Below, piece after piece: positions 23,058 through 30,531 of a stretch of 49,533 nucleotides of DNA. The translations under genes were made by a program, and so were the position numbers. This DNA comes from a virus. The stretch lies in IMG/VR virus record IMGVR_UViG_3300035698_023389, positions 1-49,533 of that record; one strand, given 5' to 3'. Numbering within the stretch: the stretch's first letter is position 1; the number at the start of each line of letters is the position of its first letter. The notes under the pieces were generated by a model. It was given only the letters and a program-made list of their open reading frames with translations. It did no database searches and was not told where the DNA came from.

Positions 23058-23240
23058 ATGGAAAAAGACAAAATAATAAAATTTAGAGATAAATTTGGAA
23101 AAATCAAACCCGGGTCATATATTGGACTTTGGACACATGCTCATTCTAAAAAAGGAGATATCGAAGTATTAGTAAAACATACTGAAACTTTATCATTCAT
23201 CACAATAATAAACAAAAGTCAAATATTACCAGGTGAATGA
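23058..23240 (+). CDS. Small hypothetical protein, first of the micro-gene operon (60 aa)
   Basis: Follows the GGGTGGAGATATAAAA ribosome site of the cassette. Sequence is basic with beta-like stretches (KPGSYIGLWTHAH, IEVLVKHTETLSFITIIN), perhaps a small barrel fold. As the first gene behind a strong promoter it should be well expressed early. Confidence 0.6.
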   Translation: MEKDKIIKFRDKFGKIKPGSYIGLWTHAHSKKGDIEVLVKHTETLSFITIINKSQILPGE

Positions 23241-23243
23241 ACA

Positions 23244-23357
23244 ATGAATCCAACAATACGAAATAATAAACGAGTATCTTACAATACTATCAAATTATGT
23301 AGTCTTCAAACTGCAATAACCTTCAACGAAGCTAACAAATGGAATAGGTGGTCATGA
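23244..23357 (+). CDS. Micro-protein (37 aa)
   Basis: ATG 23244 follows AGGTGAATGAACA. Basic N-terminus and one Cys; ends in a Trp-rich NKWNRWS. The stop overlaps the next ATG. No function can be assigned. Confidence 0.4.
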   Translation: MNPTIRNNKRVSYNTIKLCSLQTAITFNEANKWNRWS

Positions 23358-23506
23358 TGAGTATTAAACTAAGAAAACAAAGACTTAAAGCAATACAAGA
23401 GGCAACTGAATACATTCTTGGAACAAGTCAACAAAATGTATGTAATTTTTTAAACAATGGAAAATTAGATACAAATAAAGATTATTTATGGGAGCATGAA
23501 AAATGA
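23354..23506 (+). CDS. Micro-protein, basic helix (50 aa)
   Basis: Starts at ATG 23354 or 23357 after ATAGGTGGTC. Basic helical N-terminus (KLRKQRLKAIQEATEYIL), then NVCNFLNNGKLDTNKDYLW, which resembles a short helix-turn-helix/XRE-like fragment. Its stop overlaps the next start. Confidence 0.45.
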   Translation: MMSIKLRKQRLKAIQEATEYILGTSQQNVCNFLNNGKLDTNKDYLWEHEK

Positions 23507-23640
23507 AGTCATATAACAATACTCTAATAGAATTAATGCAAGATTTAGATAATTGGGATTCTAAAACTAAGGCATTAAAAGAAGCTTTTGATACAGGAAT
23601 TGATTACCAAAAGAAGGTTCATAAAGAGGCACAAGAATGA
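23503..23640 (+). CDS. Micro-protein, helical (45 aa)
   Basis: Translationally coupled to both neighbours by ATGA overlaps. Charged helical sequence (TLIELMQDLDNWDSKTKALKEAF). No motif recognised. Confidence 0.45.
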   Translation: MKSYNNTLIELMQDLDNWDSKTKALKEAFDTGIDYQKKVHKEAQE

Positions 23641-23813
23641 ATAACTCTATACAAATCGGAAACCAAGAGTATGAGTTCATTACACAAACCCATAGGGATA
23701 ATATTATGAAGTCACTCGTAAGTAAAGGAATGACAGTTGGTAAGGCTTTACAATGGGTTCAAAACCGTTTTATAGTCGGAGACTATGAAAAATATATTGG
23801 TAGGTGTGAATAA
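23637..23813 (+). CDS. Small hypothetical protein (58 aa)
   Basis: ATGA overlap with the preceding gene; ends at TAA 23811-23813, directly abutting the next ATG. Mixed sequence with a helical centre (NIMKSLVSKGMTVGKALQWV). No family recognised. Confidence 0.5.
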   Translation: MNNSIQIGNQEYEFITQTHRDNIMKSLVSKGMTVGKALQWVQNRFIVGDYEKYIGRCE

Positions 23814-24032
23814 ATGCAAGCAGAAAAAGTTGAATTTAAAGGAAACGTGGTAAGTGGAGATACAAAGAAAGATCTAATTATGAATGCGCATTTGAAAGAA
23901 CAAGAATTTTTATTATATTTTAACCATGACAAGAATAAATATGAAGTGTTAGATAATAATACTTTACAAGAGATCGTACATGAAGAATTAATATTTGGGG
24001 ATAATATTGAAGCGGAGGCTTGGGAACAATGA
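23814..24032 (+). CDS. Small acidic protein (72 aa)
   Basis: Begins immediately after the preceding stop, with AGGTGTGAATAA as ribosome site. The C-terminal half is very acidic (EIVHEELIFGDNIEAEAWEQ). Its stop overlaps the next ATG. Function unknown; acidic small viral proteins are candidates for DNA mimicry. Confidence 0.5.
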   Translation: MQAEKVEFKGNVVSGDTKKDLIMNAHLKEQEFLLYFNHDKNKYEVLDNNTLQEIVHEELIFGDNIEAEAWEQ

Positions 24033-24178
24033 TTAGTGGATTTGAATTGAAAAATAATCTTGAAGAAGCAGAGGTTCATCACATAAGTTCAGCATTTCAT
24101 AATTTATCTACTGATAATTTAATCAAATTGAAAACATTATTAAAACTAGAATTGGATGAACGGAGGTTAAAAGAATGA
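24029..24178 (+). CDS. Micro-protein, helical (49 aa)
   Basis: ATGA overlaps at both ends. The C-terminal half is a strong amphipathic helix (NLIKLKTLLKLELDERRLKE). Preceded by GCGGAGGCTTGGGAAC, a good ribosome site. Confidence 0.45.
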   Translation: MISGFELKNNLEEAEVHHISSAFHNLSTDNLIKLKTLLKLELDERRLKE

Positions 24179-24414
24179 ACATCAACAAATTAACAAAGGG
24201 AAGCGTTTTATTTAATCCAAAAACAACAATGTATATACATATTAAAGAAATAACACGAGATACTGAAAAACATTCAGCTCAATATTTTGTTTGTAGTAAA
24301 GAATGTAAATACTTTTCCGATTCACAAACAACAATCTCGAGAATGGTTTTAAACCGATCTGAAATGGGTGACTATTTTTATTTGGCCCCGATCGGTTATG
24401 GGGTAGAAGAATGA
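24175..24414 (+). CDS. Small hypothetical protein (79 aa)
   Basis: Start after CGGAGGTTAAAAGA. Beta-rich sequence with a KGSVLFNPKTTMYIHIKEI opening and a CSKECKYF pair of cysteines. Looks like a small compact domain; no family recognised. Confidence 0.55.
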   Translation: MNINKLTKGSVLFNPKTTMYIHIKEITRDTEKHSAQYFVCSKECKYFSDSQTTISRMVLNRSEMGDYFYLAPIGYGVEE

Positions 24415-24533
24415 AACATAATATGATTGCTGAATCTAGAATAGAACCTCAAATTATTAAAATACTGGGTGTTTTGACACCAAGAGAAAAGAAAGTAATG
24501 CAGGTTACAATAAGACTAATGCAGGTGAATTAA
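24411..24533 (+). CDS. Micro-protein (40 aa)
   Basis: ATGA overlap with the previous gene. LGVLTPREKKVMQVTIRLMQ looks like a short helical segment of the kind seen in sigma-4-like or LuxR-like helix-turn-helix proteins (LTPREKxVM), but only one helix pair could fit. Confidence 0.4.
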   Translation: MKHNMIAESRIEPQIIKILGVLTPREKKVMQVTIRLMQVN

Positions 24534-24534
24534 A

Positions 24535-24774
24535 ATGAAAAAAGAGTGGTTCGATAAAATACTGGAAACTGGTAATAAAATAACTATAAATATAACATTA
24601 CAAGATATGTATGATGAACTTTATGAAATTTGTGACGCGTGTCATTCTAGTTGTGATAGTGAATGTCCCGTTTATGATAAGTGTTTAACCGATGGAGAAT
24701 TTAATCCAGATAAATGTAATAAATGCCCATACTTTAAGAATGGTAAGAAAATGTTCGAGAGGTTAAGAAAATGA
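24535..24774 (+). CDS. Cys-rich small protein (79 aa)
   Basis: About eight Cys in CDACHSSCDSECPVYDKC and CNKCPYF, enough for two metal sites or disulfides. Ribosome site GCAGGTGAATTAAA. The stop overlaps the next start. Function unknown. Confidence 0.5.
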   Translation: MKKEWFDKILETGNKITINITLQDMYDELYEICDACHSSCDSECPVYDKCLTDGEFNPDKCNKCPYFKNGKKMFERLRK

Positions 24775-24950
24775 AACAATATACAGGATGTATGATGTGT
24801 AATTTAGTTGAGTATGATGGTATGTTAGTCAATGAAGAAATATTTTATCAATTAGCTGGTAACGATGTAGGGATAAGCCATGGTATTTGTAAAAACGATT
24901 TATGTGGGTTAGAGTATCAAAATAATATTAGGGGAAGGACATGGGGATAG
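24771..24950 (+). CDS. Cys-containing small protein, shorter paralogue
   Basis: 59 residues. The first 47 closely match the protein at 25459 (YTGCMMCNLVEYDGMLV, GISHGICKNDLCGLE), and the first 57 or more bases are identical. After GLE the frame departs into YQNNIRGRTWG and stops, so the C-terminus has been replaced by sequence at a recombination joint. It may still fold, since both CxxC-type pairs are kept. Confidence 0.5.
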   Translation: MKQYTGCMMCNLVEYDGMLVNEEIFYQLAGNDVGISHGICKNDLCGLEYQNNIRGRTWG

Positions 24951-25111
24951 TTATACAAGTTCCTTTGGAACATTAACAGCTGACCTCAATGATCAAGTTA
25001 AAAATATGACTTTAGGAGAATAATGCTAAAGAATTAGCGACACAAGCTGAAATTAAAGATGGTGAAATTGAATTAGTTAGAGTTGAATTCAGATTCACTA
25101 AGAGGAAATAA
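24913..25111 (+). pseudogene. Remnant of an unidentified gene in two frames
   Basis: Frame one is open from 24913 and reads ...GHGDSYTSSFGTLTADLN...TLGE to TAA at 25021. Frame two continues from 25022 as NAKELATQAEIKDGEIELV...TKRK to TAA at 25109. Removing the single T at 25021 joins them into one protein-like end of about 65 residues. No start codon with a ribosome site is seen, so it appears to be the 3' part of a gene brought in or left by the duplication around it. Confidence 0.4.
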
Positions 25112-25129
25112 AATGGTTGAGGAAATAAA

Positions 25130-25462
25130 ATGGTTGACGAAATAAAAAGAGTGTTGAAATGTAGAAAATGTTCTCATTGTAAAGGAATAATGATTCAATC
25201 AATGTGCATTGAATACAATGAATTAGTATGTGTTCCTTGTCAGATCGGAGTTCCGGTATTTAATGATAATGAAGAGATTTTTGTGAGTCATAAAGAACAT
25301 GATGCTTTATATGAATTATATACTAAAGATATTAATAAAATGGCTTTCGAAATGGGAGGTGCTTCCTGCACTGGATGTGGTAATTATGGTGGTAATAATT
25401 GTGACAAATGTAACATAGATTATGATTATGAATTCAAGGTGAAGGAGGAGAAAGAAGAATGA
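25130..25462 (+). CDS. Zinc-finger small protein (110 aa)
   Basis: Two Cys clusters: CRKCSHCKG with CVPC (about residues 11-37) and CTGCGNYGGNNCDKC (about 79-93), so two metal sites are likely. The sequence just before the start holds a short tandem copy (ATGGTTGAGGAAATAAA then ATGGTTGACGAAATAAA); the first copy ends early. The stop overlaps the next ATG. Confidence 0.6.
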   Translation: MVDEIKRVLKCRKCSHCKGIMIQSMCIEYNELVCVPCQIGVPVFNDNEEIFVSHKEHDALYELYTKDINKMAFEMGGASCTGCGNYGGNNCDKCNIDYDYEFKVKEEKEE

Positions 25463-25704
25463 AACAATATACAGGATGTATGATGTGTAATTTAGTTGAG
25501 TATGATGGTATGTTAGTTGATGAAGAGAACTTCCATCAGTTAGCTGGTAACAATGCAGGAATAAGTCACGGTATTTGCAAGAATGATTTGTGTGGTTTAG
25601 AAATGGCACTTAAAGGAATCGGAGCAATGAATACTGATGAGGAATTACCTGTCGAAAATATTTATATGTTTGATGATTTATTAAGAATATATGACAAAAA
25701 CTGA
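25459..25704 (+). CDS. Cys-containing small protein, full-length paralogue
   Basis: 81 residues, start overlapping the previous stop with GGTGAAGGAGGAGAAAGA as ribosome site. Shares YTGCMMCNLVEYDGMLV and GISHGICKNDLCGLE with the gene at 24771, then continues into MALKGIGAMN and an acidic C-terminus. Two C-x2-4-C pairs could bind zinc. Function unknown. Confidence 0.6.
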   Translation: MKQYTGCMMCNLVEYDGMLVDEENFHQLAGNNAGISHGICKNDLCGLEMALKGIGAMNTDEELPVENIYMFDDLLRIYDKN

Positions 25705-25723
25705 AAAATTAGAGGTGGTTTAA

Positions 25724-25891
25724 ATGGATTTAAAACACGATGTTATGAACGCTTGTGTTGGATATAAATATGATGTTATAATTAAAACGTTAGAACAATT
25801 AAAACATCATTATGAAAGTTGTAAAAACGTAAGTGAAACAAATGGTAAAGAACCGGATGGTAAAAGAAAATGGTTGAAGATAAAGAAGTAG
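25724..25891 (+). CDS. Small hypothetical protein (55 aa)
   Basis: ATG after AGAGGTGGTTTAA. Helical N-terminus (VIIKTLEQLKHHYESC) and a basic C-terminal tail. Its last 22 bases overlap the next gene in another frame. Confidence 0.45.
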   Translation: MDLKHDVMNACVGYKYDVIIKTLEQLKHHYESCKNVSETNGKEPDGKRKWLKIKK

Positions 25892-26064
25892 ATGAAATTA
25901 TTATGGCCTTATTAGGTACTAATACTTTATATAGATTATTACGAGAATCTGTAAGGACAAATATTGAATTAAGAGAGATGTTACAAAAATATAGAATCAA
26001 CAAACCAGAAGTTAAGATGGACAAAACTGAGCTCAACAGAGCGTATGGTATTTTATCAAAATGA
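25870..26064 (+). CDS. Small helical protein (64 aa)
   Basis: Overlaps the previous gene by 22 bases, which is unusual in this operon, but GGTAAAAGAAA precedes the ATG and the sequence is protein-like: an acidic start, a helix (LLRESVRTNIELREMLQKY) and a short tail. Stop overlaps the next start. Confidence 0.5.
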   Translation: MVEDKEVDEIIMALLGTNTLYRLLRESVRTNIELREMLQKYRINKPEVKMDKTELNRAYGILSK

Positions 26065-26270
26065 TAGACTACGAACACTTAAAACTAATGTTTCATAGAT
26101 TAGATGTAGCAGAACATTATTTGAAATTAAAAGAAGAAATTATTGACTTTCCTGATGAGCAAGCTATTAATAGTCATAAAGGTGAAGTCAATTTGTTAAT
26201 AACAACCAAAGCTGTAATTGAAGAACTGATCAAACATTATTTGAAACAACATACTAAGAGGAAAAAATGA
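26061..26270 (+). CDS. Small helical protein (69 aa)
   Basis: ATGA overlaps on both sides. Two helices (HLKLMFHRLDVAEHYLKLKEE and LLITTKAVIEELIKHYLKQ) with a basic end. No family recognised. Confidence 0.55.
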   Translation: MIDYEHLKLMFHRLDVAEHYLKLKEEIIDFPDEQAINSHKGEVNLLITTKAVIEELIKHYLKQHTKRKK

Positions 26271-26461
26271 AAATATCAAAATCTATTTATATTTTTTATA
26301 AAACTGCAACAGGGTATGACTTCCAATTTGGAAATCTTTGTATTTCTTTTTGCACCATAATCGGTGGAAATTGGAAATGGTGGTCATTAAAAACCAGAGG
26401 GCGGTATAGTTTAAATCAATGTAGATTACATATTAGATGGGTAGGTAAACAAAATGAATGA
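26267..26461 (+). CDS. Small aromatic-rich protein (64 aa)
   Basis: Start overlaps the preceding stop. Rich in Tyr, Phe and Trp (YIFYKTATGYDFQFG, GGNWKWWSLKTRGRY) with three Cys. Probably a small beta sheet domain. Overlaps the next gene by eight bases. Confidence 0.45.
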   Translation: MKISKSIYIFYKTATGYDFQFGNLCISFCTIIGGNWKWWSLKTRGRYSLNQCRLHIRWVGKQNE

Positions 26462-26795
26462 TGAAGAACCAATGGAACAGAATACTATATTGAATGAATT
26501 TGTGCATAAATACAACGAAATTAGAGATGAATTATCACAGTTAGAAGATAAGAAAAAAACCATACATACAATTATAAAAACTATGTTAAAAGAATCGGAG
26601 TTAACATACTACAAAGATTTGGATGGTAATGTTGTAACATATAAACCTCAGACAAGAATTACTCTGGATAAGAAAAAGGTAGAAGAATTATTGGGTGAAG
26701 TTACTTTTAAAGAAGTTATTAAGCCCAGTGAGTTCAATACTCTTAGAGTAACTACTCCTAGTATGCGAGAGAAAATACCTAAGAAAAATGCCTGA
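26454..26795 (+). CDS. Coiled-coil hypothetical protein (113 aa)
   Basis: Residues 10-55 form a heptad-like helix (YNEIRDELSQLEDKKKTIHTIIKTML), followed by a beta hairpin-like YYKDLDGNVVTYKPQTRITLDKKKVEELL. The pattern resembles small phage proteins annotated only as hypothetical. The last bases overlap the next gene. Confidence 0.55.
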   Translation: MNDEEPMEQNTILNEFVHKYNEIRDELSQLEDKKKTIHTIIKTMLKESELTYYKDLDGNVVTYKPQTRITLDKKKVEELLGEVTFKEVIKPSEFNTLRVTTPSMREKIPKKNA

Positions 26796-26940
26796 GTACA
26801 AAGTTAAATGTATTAAATGTAAACGCTTCATGTTAAACAACACTATGCGTTATAATAGTTTTTGTAGAGGTTATATTTGTAGGGACAAAGAAAAATGTGG
26901 TGAATTCGAAATGAAAAACCCCAGAGGAAAACAAAAATGA
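26788..26940 (+). CDS. Zinc-finger micro-protein (50 aa)
   Basis: CIKC (residues 8-11) and a second group CRGYIC...KC near residues 26-37 suggest one zinc site. Basic overall (KRFMLNN, NPRGKQK). ATG 26788 overlaps the previous gene by eight bases and the stop overlaps the lipoprotein start. Confidence 0.45.
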   Translation: MPEYKVKCIKCKRFMLNNTMRYNSFCRGYICRDKEKCGEFEMKNPRGKQK

Positions 26941-27038
26941 AAAAAATAATTAATGTAATTTTATTATTGGTCATAATGATGTCATTAGTAGGATGTGGTA
27001 AAATATTAACATACGAGCCAGGCTCGGGAGAAAAATAA
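26937..27038 (+). CDS. Micro-lipoprotein (33 aa)
   Basis: MKKIINVILLLVIMMSLVGCGK is a lipoprotein signal peptide with lipobox LVGC, Cys at residue 20. The mature peptide would be only 14 residues. ATG overlaps the previous stop. It is followed two bases later by a second lipoprotein gene. It would be anchored on the outer face of the host membrane. Confidence 0.5.
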   Translation: MKKIINVILLLVIMMSLVGCGKILTYEPGSGEK

Positions 27039-27039
27039 A

Positions 27040-27393
27040 ATGAAGAAAGTAATTATTAGTTTGTTGTTAATATCATTAATGATAATGACAACTGGATGTG
27101 GTCTTAAGACCCACACAACAGAAGATTTATTGAATTGTAATGAAGGTAAATACGGTTTATCTAGTGAAGTAAAGGATAAAGCTGTGTTAATGGATGTTGA
27201 TATTGATTATTTCGTTATCATTGATAATCTAGATAACACCTGTTCATTAAATATGAAATTGAAAAAATCAACGATGATTATGGGGACCGAAGTTAGTACT
27301 ATACCTATGGTAACTTGTCGTTCGAATCTTGTTGAACAGTTTCGAAATAAAAACATGACAGATTATGATATATATTTAAGGTTGTGTAATTAA
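27040..27393 (+). CDS. Lipoprotein of unknown function (117 aa)
   Basis: KKVIISLLLISLMIMTTGCG is a signal peptide ending in a TTGC lipobox, Cys about residue 20. The mature part has Cys pairs (LLNC, NTCSLN, VTCRS, RLCN) that could form disulfides and a VDIDYFVIIDNLDNTC beta region. Surface lipoproteins made by viruses often block superinfection; here that is only a suggestion. Last + strand gene before the convergent terminator. Confidence 0.65.
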   Translation: MKKVIISLLLISLMIMTTGCGLKTHTTEDLLNCNEGKYGLSSEVKDKAVLMDVDIDYFVIIDNLDNTCSLNMKLKKSTMIMGTEVSTIPMVTCRSNLVEQFRNKNMTDYDIYLRLCN

Positions 27394-27421
27394 AAAGAAA
27401 GAAAAAAAATTATTTTTGTTT
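27394..27421. terminator. Bidirectional T-rich terminator between convergent operons
   Basis: 28 bases between the + strand lipoprotein stop and the - strand fibre stop. The + strand reads AAAATTATTTTTGTTTTTATT across and just past the junction, and the complement reads a long TTTTTTTTCTTTCTTTTT run. Each gives a T-run terminator for transcripts arriving from its own side. Confidence 0.5.
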
Positions 27422-27946
27422 TTATTCTAATATTTCTATTCTACTAAGACTAAATCCATTTCCACCACCACCAGAACCACTTGCTGTTATTGATAATGTA
27501 GTTCCTACTATATCTGTATCTTCTGCTAATGAAACTTTACTTATATAACCAACAGTTAATGATTCTGAAGGAACAACTCTTTTAATGTTTATTGTGTTTG
27601 GAGCAGTAAATTCTATTAAGACTGTACCACCATGACCACTTGGTCTAGTAGTTGCGTCTACACCTGTAGCACATGATAAAACTGTTGTAGCATTTACTAA
27701 CAATGATGCACTACCACCAACAACATGATTTCCATTAGTACCTCCACCCCAACTCACCAAAAATTTACTTCCTAATGTTAATAAATCTATTTTAGTTACT
27801 ACTGATTTTGTTGCTGTACTGTAAGTACCTTCAAGACCATAATTAAGTTCATTAACTGTACCAACAACAGTCCATTTATCTGTGTCTATTGTACCATCTA
27901 ATAAATTATCATAATATTTAGTTCCTTTACCTTGCAATACTGTCAT
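27422..27946 (-). CDS. Distal tail fibre or appendage protein (174 aa)
   Basis: Last gene of the - strand virion block. Sequence is rich in Gly, Thr, Ser and Val with beta-type segments (KYYDNLLDGTIDTDKWTVVGTVNELNYGLEG, a jelly-roll or LamG-like opening) and a GSGGGGNGFSLSRIEIL end. The DxDKW pattern is common in carbohydrate-binding sandwich domains. Likely a receptor- or surface-binding part. Confidence 0.55.
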   Translation of the reverse strand: MTVLQGKGTKYYDNLLDGTIDTDKWTVVGTVNELNYGLEGTYSTATKSVVTKIDLLTLGSKFLVSWGGGTNGNHVVGGSASLLVNATTVLSCATGVDATTRPSGHGGTVLIEFTAPNTINIKRVVPSESLTVGYISKVSLAEDTDIVGTTLSITASGSGGGGNGFSLSRIEILE

Positions 27947-27959
27947 TTTCTATTACCTC

Positions 27960-29336
27960 TTAATTAGTTTGATAAATCAAATCAAGATTTATCATCCTAA
28001 AATTACTACCATTAGTATCTGTATTTTGTCTCCATAATTCCATAGTTGTTATTTTACTTGTATCTAAATAATCAGATGGGATTTTAATTGTTGAAAATTT
28101 ATGTATATCAAACACATTTACTGTTGTTGGAACAGTTAGTGTTTCAGTAAAGCTTGTTTCAACTGTTGAAGTTGCTGTATCACCATCTGCAAATTGACTA
28201 ACATCTAATTGCATCACTACAGTTCCACTTGTTGTATCACTCATAAGATATTGTATTTCTAATTCCATATCTTCAGTACAATCTTGATTATGTTGTGGCA
28301 TAAATCCAAACACAATTCCACTCGTGGTTTCAGCTGCAAAATCTGTAGTTGGGATTGGTCCTATTTGTCCAGAATCTGGAGCATAATCTGTATCTGATAA
28401 AACACTTTGTAATTGATATCTTTCAGAAGTTTTTATTGAACCGAAAGCACCACCACATAATATTAATGTTCCAGAAGTTTGTGAACTAAATGTAGTAGTA
28501 ATCGTATTATCACTAATATGATCCACACTAATAATACTATTATCAACAACTCCAACATTATTGACAAATTGAACCAATGGTTTAACAGCAAATGAATGTG
28601 TATAAGTATCTGTGGTTGCATTTGTGATTGTCACCTCATCACGAGCTTGTGTTACATTAAGATTATTAAAAACCCCACCTTGAACGGATATTCTTACGTC
28701 ACTTGTAGTATCAAATTCAACAAATAAAGTGTTATCATCTACATACTGAACACTAGCCGGAATAACAATTTCAATTGAACTAGTATTGTAAGTCCAAACT
28801 TCAACATCAGGAATTGAGTCGTTCAAATTATGTATAACTGTTGTTGATGTTGAATCGGTTACTGTAACATTATAACTTCCAATTCCACCACCACTTCCAG
28901 AAACACTTCCTATTGCTCTTAAATCTTTAATATTAGCTTCCTCAATAGTACTAGTGTTATTCTCAACTGTTATTCTAGCTACAACTAAATATGTTTCAGC
29001 ATCAAAAACTGGAGGAACAGGACCATAACCATCACTTTCACTTTTAGCTGTTCCACTTAATAAACTGACAGTTCCGGAATCGTTAATTACAACAATATCA
29101 TAACGATTAAATGTTGGATGAGCTGCTGGTACAGTTAAATTAACTGTTGCATTAATACCAACTAATTGGTCAGCAAAATATATTGTTCCGTTTCCAACTT
29201 GAACTGTCATATCAGGAACTGTTTGTTCTTCAACTTTACAACCTGAACTTACTTTTCTTCTTCCACTCTGAGCAATTGATGTTAAACCATCATGATAAAC
29301 TCTTTCTTGATCTATATAATATTGTCCGTCTGTCAT
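27960..29336 (-). CDS. Tail fibre / receptor-binding protein
   Basis: 458 residues. The N-terminal 150 residues (YYIDQERVYHDG, TVQVGNGTIYFADQLVGIN, FNRYDIVVINDSGTVSLL, YLVVARITVENN) match the baseplate-attachment domain seen in many phage fibre proteins. Later come two repeats of about 75 residues (PDVEVWTYNTSSIEIVIP / KPLVQFVNNVGVVDNSIIS) and a C-terminal beta sandwich. It lies at the end of the baseplate operon, where fibres usually are. Confidence 0.65.
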   Translation of the reverse strand: MTDGQYYIDQERVYHDGLTSIAQSGRRKVSSGCKVEEQTVPDMTVQVGNGTIYFADQLVGINATVNLTVPAAHPTFNRYDIVVINDSGTVSLLSGTAKSESDGYGPVPPVFDAETYLVVARITVENNTSTIEEANIKDLRAIGSVSGSGGGIGSYNVTVTDSTSTTVIHNLNDSIPDVEVWTYNTSSIEIVIPASVQYVDDNTLFVEFDTTSDVRISVQGGVFNNLNVTQARDEVTITNATTDTYTHSFAVKPLVQFVNNVGVVDNSIISVDHISDNTITTTFSSQTSGTLILCGGAFGSIKTSERYQLQSVLSDTDYAPDSGQIGPIPTTDFAAETTSGIVFGFMPQHNQDCTEDMELEIQYLMSDTTSGTVVMQLDVSQFADGDTATSTVETSFTETLTVPTTVNVFDIHKFSTIKIPSDYLDTSKITTMELWRQNTDTNGSNFRMINLDLIYQTN

Positions 29337-29354
29337 TTTATTTTAACCTCATAA

Positions 29355-30404
29355 TTAGTATTCGTTTTCTGCTCCAATTAAATATTTTTTGAAATCAACT
29401 TTCTTACCACCATTTGTTTCAACAGTGATTTTCAATTTAGCATCAACTCCTGATGTCATTGTTGTTAAAGCACCTGGTATAACTTCAAAAAAATCAGCTT
29501 CACTAGTTGAATCTTGTAAATTAAGTTCATATGTTAATGAATCATAATCTGAAGCAGTGAATCCTGTTGAATCATAAGCTGCTACTGTAGTTTTTACAGC
29601 TGAAGTATCTAATGTTTGTGGTTCAAATAATAATATTCCAGTTCTGGAAGTATTACCTGCTCCTTCAACATAAGCTCCACACATATCAGTAAAAACTGTA
29701 TCTGAACCATCTGAATCATAATCTTCAAGACTCATATACCATCTTTCTCCTAATTCAAAAGTTGCTGAACCTGTTACTCCACCACCTACTATTGAGTCGT
29801 AAGATAATGTGACAGCTCCAGTTGTTTTATTCATTGTTATAACAGCATTTGTAATTACAACTGATGGATTATATGTTGCTCCAACTTTATTACCTGTTTC
29901 ATCTCTTACCCAGAAACCTGGTGTTCTTGCTGATGAACTTCCTGCATGATTACAATTAACAAGTGCTATCTTAAGATAGAATATATTATCTGTTGAATAA
30001 TCTTTTAAATCTAAGTCCCAATTCTGAGTTACTGTTCCAACTCCAGTTTGAGTATTTCTAACATTAGCTCTATAATTATTCTTTGTAACTACTAAAGAAC
30101 CTGTTCCGCTCCAATTAGATGCATCATAAATATCATCATAACAGGCACCACCAGCTACAAAAAACTCAGTGACTGAAGCATCAGTAATATGATTAACCAT
30201 TCCATCAGTGCTCCAAAGAGTATCTATATCAGATGATGATTCAATTAAATTATCAACCCAATTATCATAAACACTTACTCCCATAGAGACCCAAATAGTC
30301 CCATTATAATATTTGAATTTATTAGTAGTTTCATCATAATAAATTTTACCTGTGATTGGGTTAGGTTCTTCCATTGGTTCAAATTTCATAGTTTGTGCTT
30401 TCAT
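29355..30404 (-). CDS. Tail fibre protein with short peptide-tag N-terminus
   Basis: 349 residues. The N-terminus TGKIYYDETTNKFKYYNGTIW is the motif found at the end of many phage fibre attachment domains (GKIYYNxxxxxxxYYDGTxW). A large beta-sandwich follows (DNWVDNLIESSSDIDTLWSTDGMV...). A very short paralogue of its N-terminus is encoded directly upstream. Probable role in host surface binding. Confidence 0.6.
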   Translation of the reverse strand: MKAQTMKFEPMEEPNPITGKIYYDETTNKFKYYNGTIWVSMGVSVYDNWVDNLIESSSDIDTLWSTDGMVNHITDASVTEFFVAGGACYDDIYDASNWSGTGSLVVTKNNYRANVRNTQTGVGTVTQNWDLDLKDYSTDNIFYLKIALVNCNHAGSSSARTPGFWVRDETGNKVGATYNPSVVITNAVITMNKTTGAVTLSYDSIVGGGVTGSATFELGERWYMSLEDYDSDGSDTVFTDMCGAYVEGAGNTSRTGILLFEPQTLDTSAVKTTVAAYDSTGFTASDYDSLTYELNLQDSTSEADFFEVIPGALTTMTSGVDAKLKITVETNGGKKVDFKKYLIGAENEY

Positions 30405-30405
30405 T

Positions 30406-30531
30406 TTACATTACGCTCCATGACGTTCCGTCATAGTATCTTATTCTGTTTTCAGTTGAATTGTAATATATTTTACCAACTGCTGATGTTGGTGTTTCAA
30501 TAGGTTCCATTGTTAATGTTTTTATTTTCAT
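30406..30531 (-). CDS. Fibre N-terminal stub (41 aa)
   Basis: ATG at 30531 overlaps the stop of the upstream gpI-like gene (ATGA). The product contains VGKIYYNSTENRIRYYDGTSW, the same tag as the N-terminus of the next fibre. It looks like a duplicated fibre start that kept only the tag, or an attachment adaptor. Confidence 0.55.
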   Translation of the reverse strand: MKIKTLTMEPIETPTSAVGKIYYNSTENRIRYYDGTSWSVM

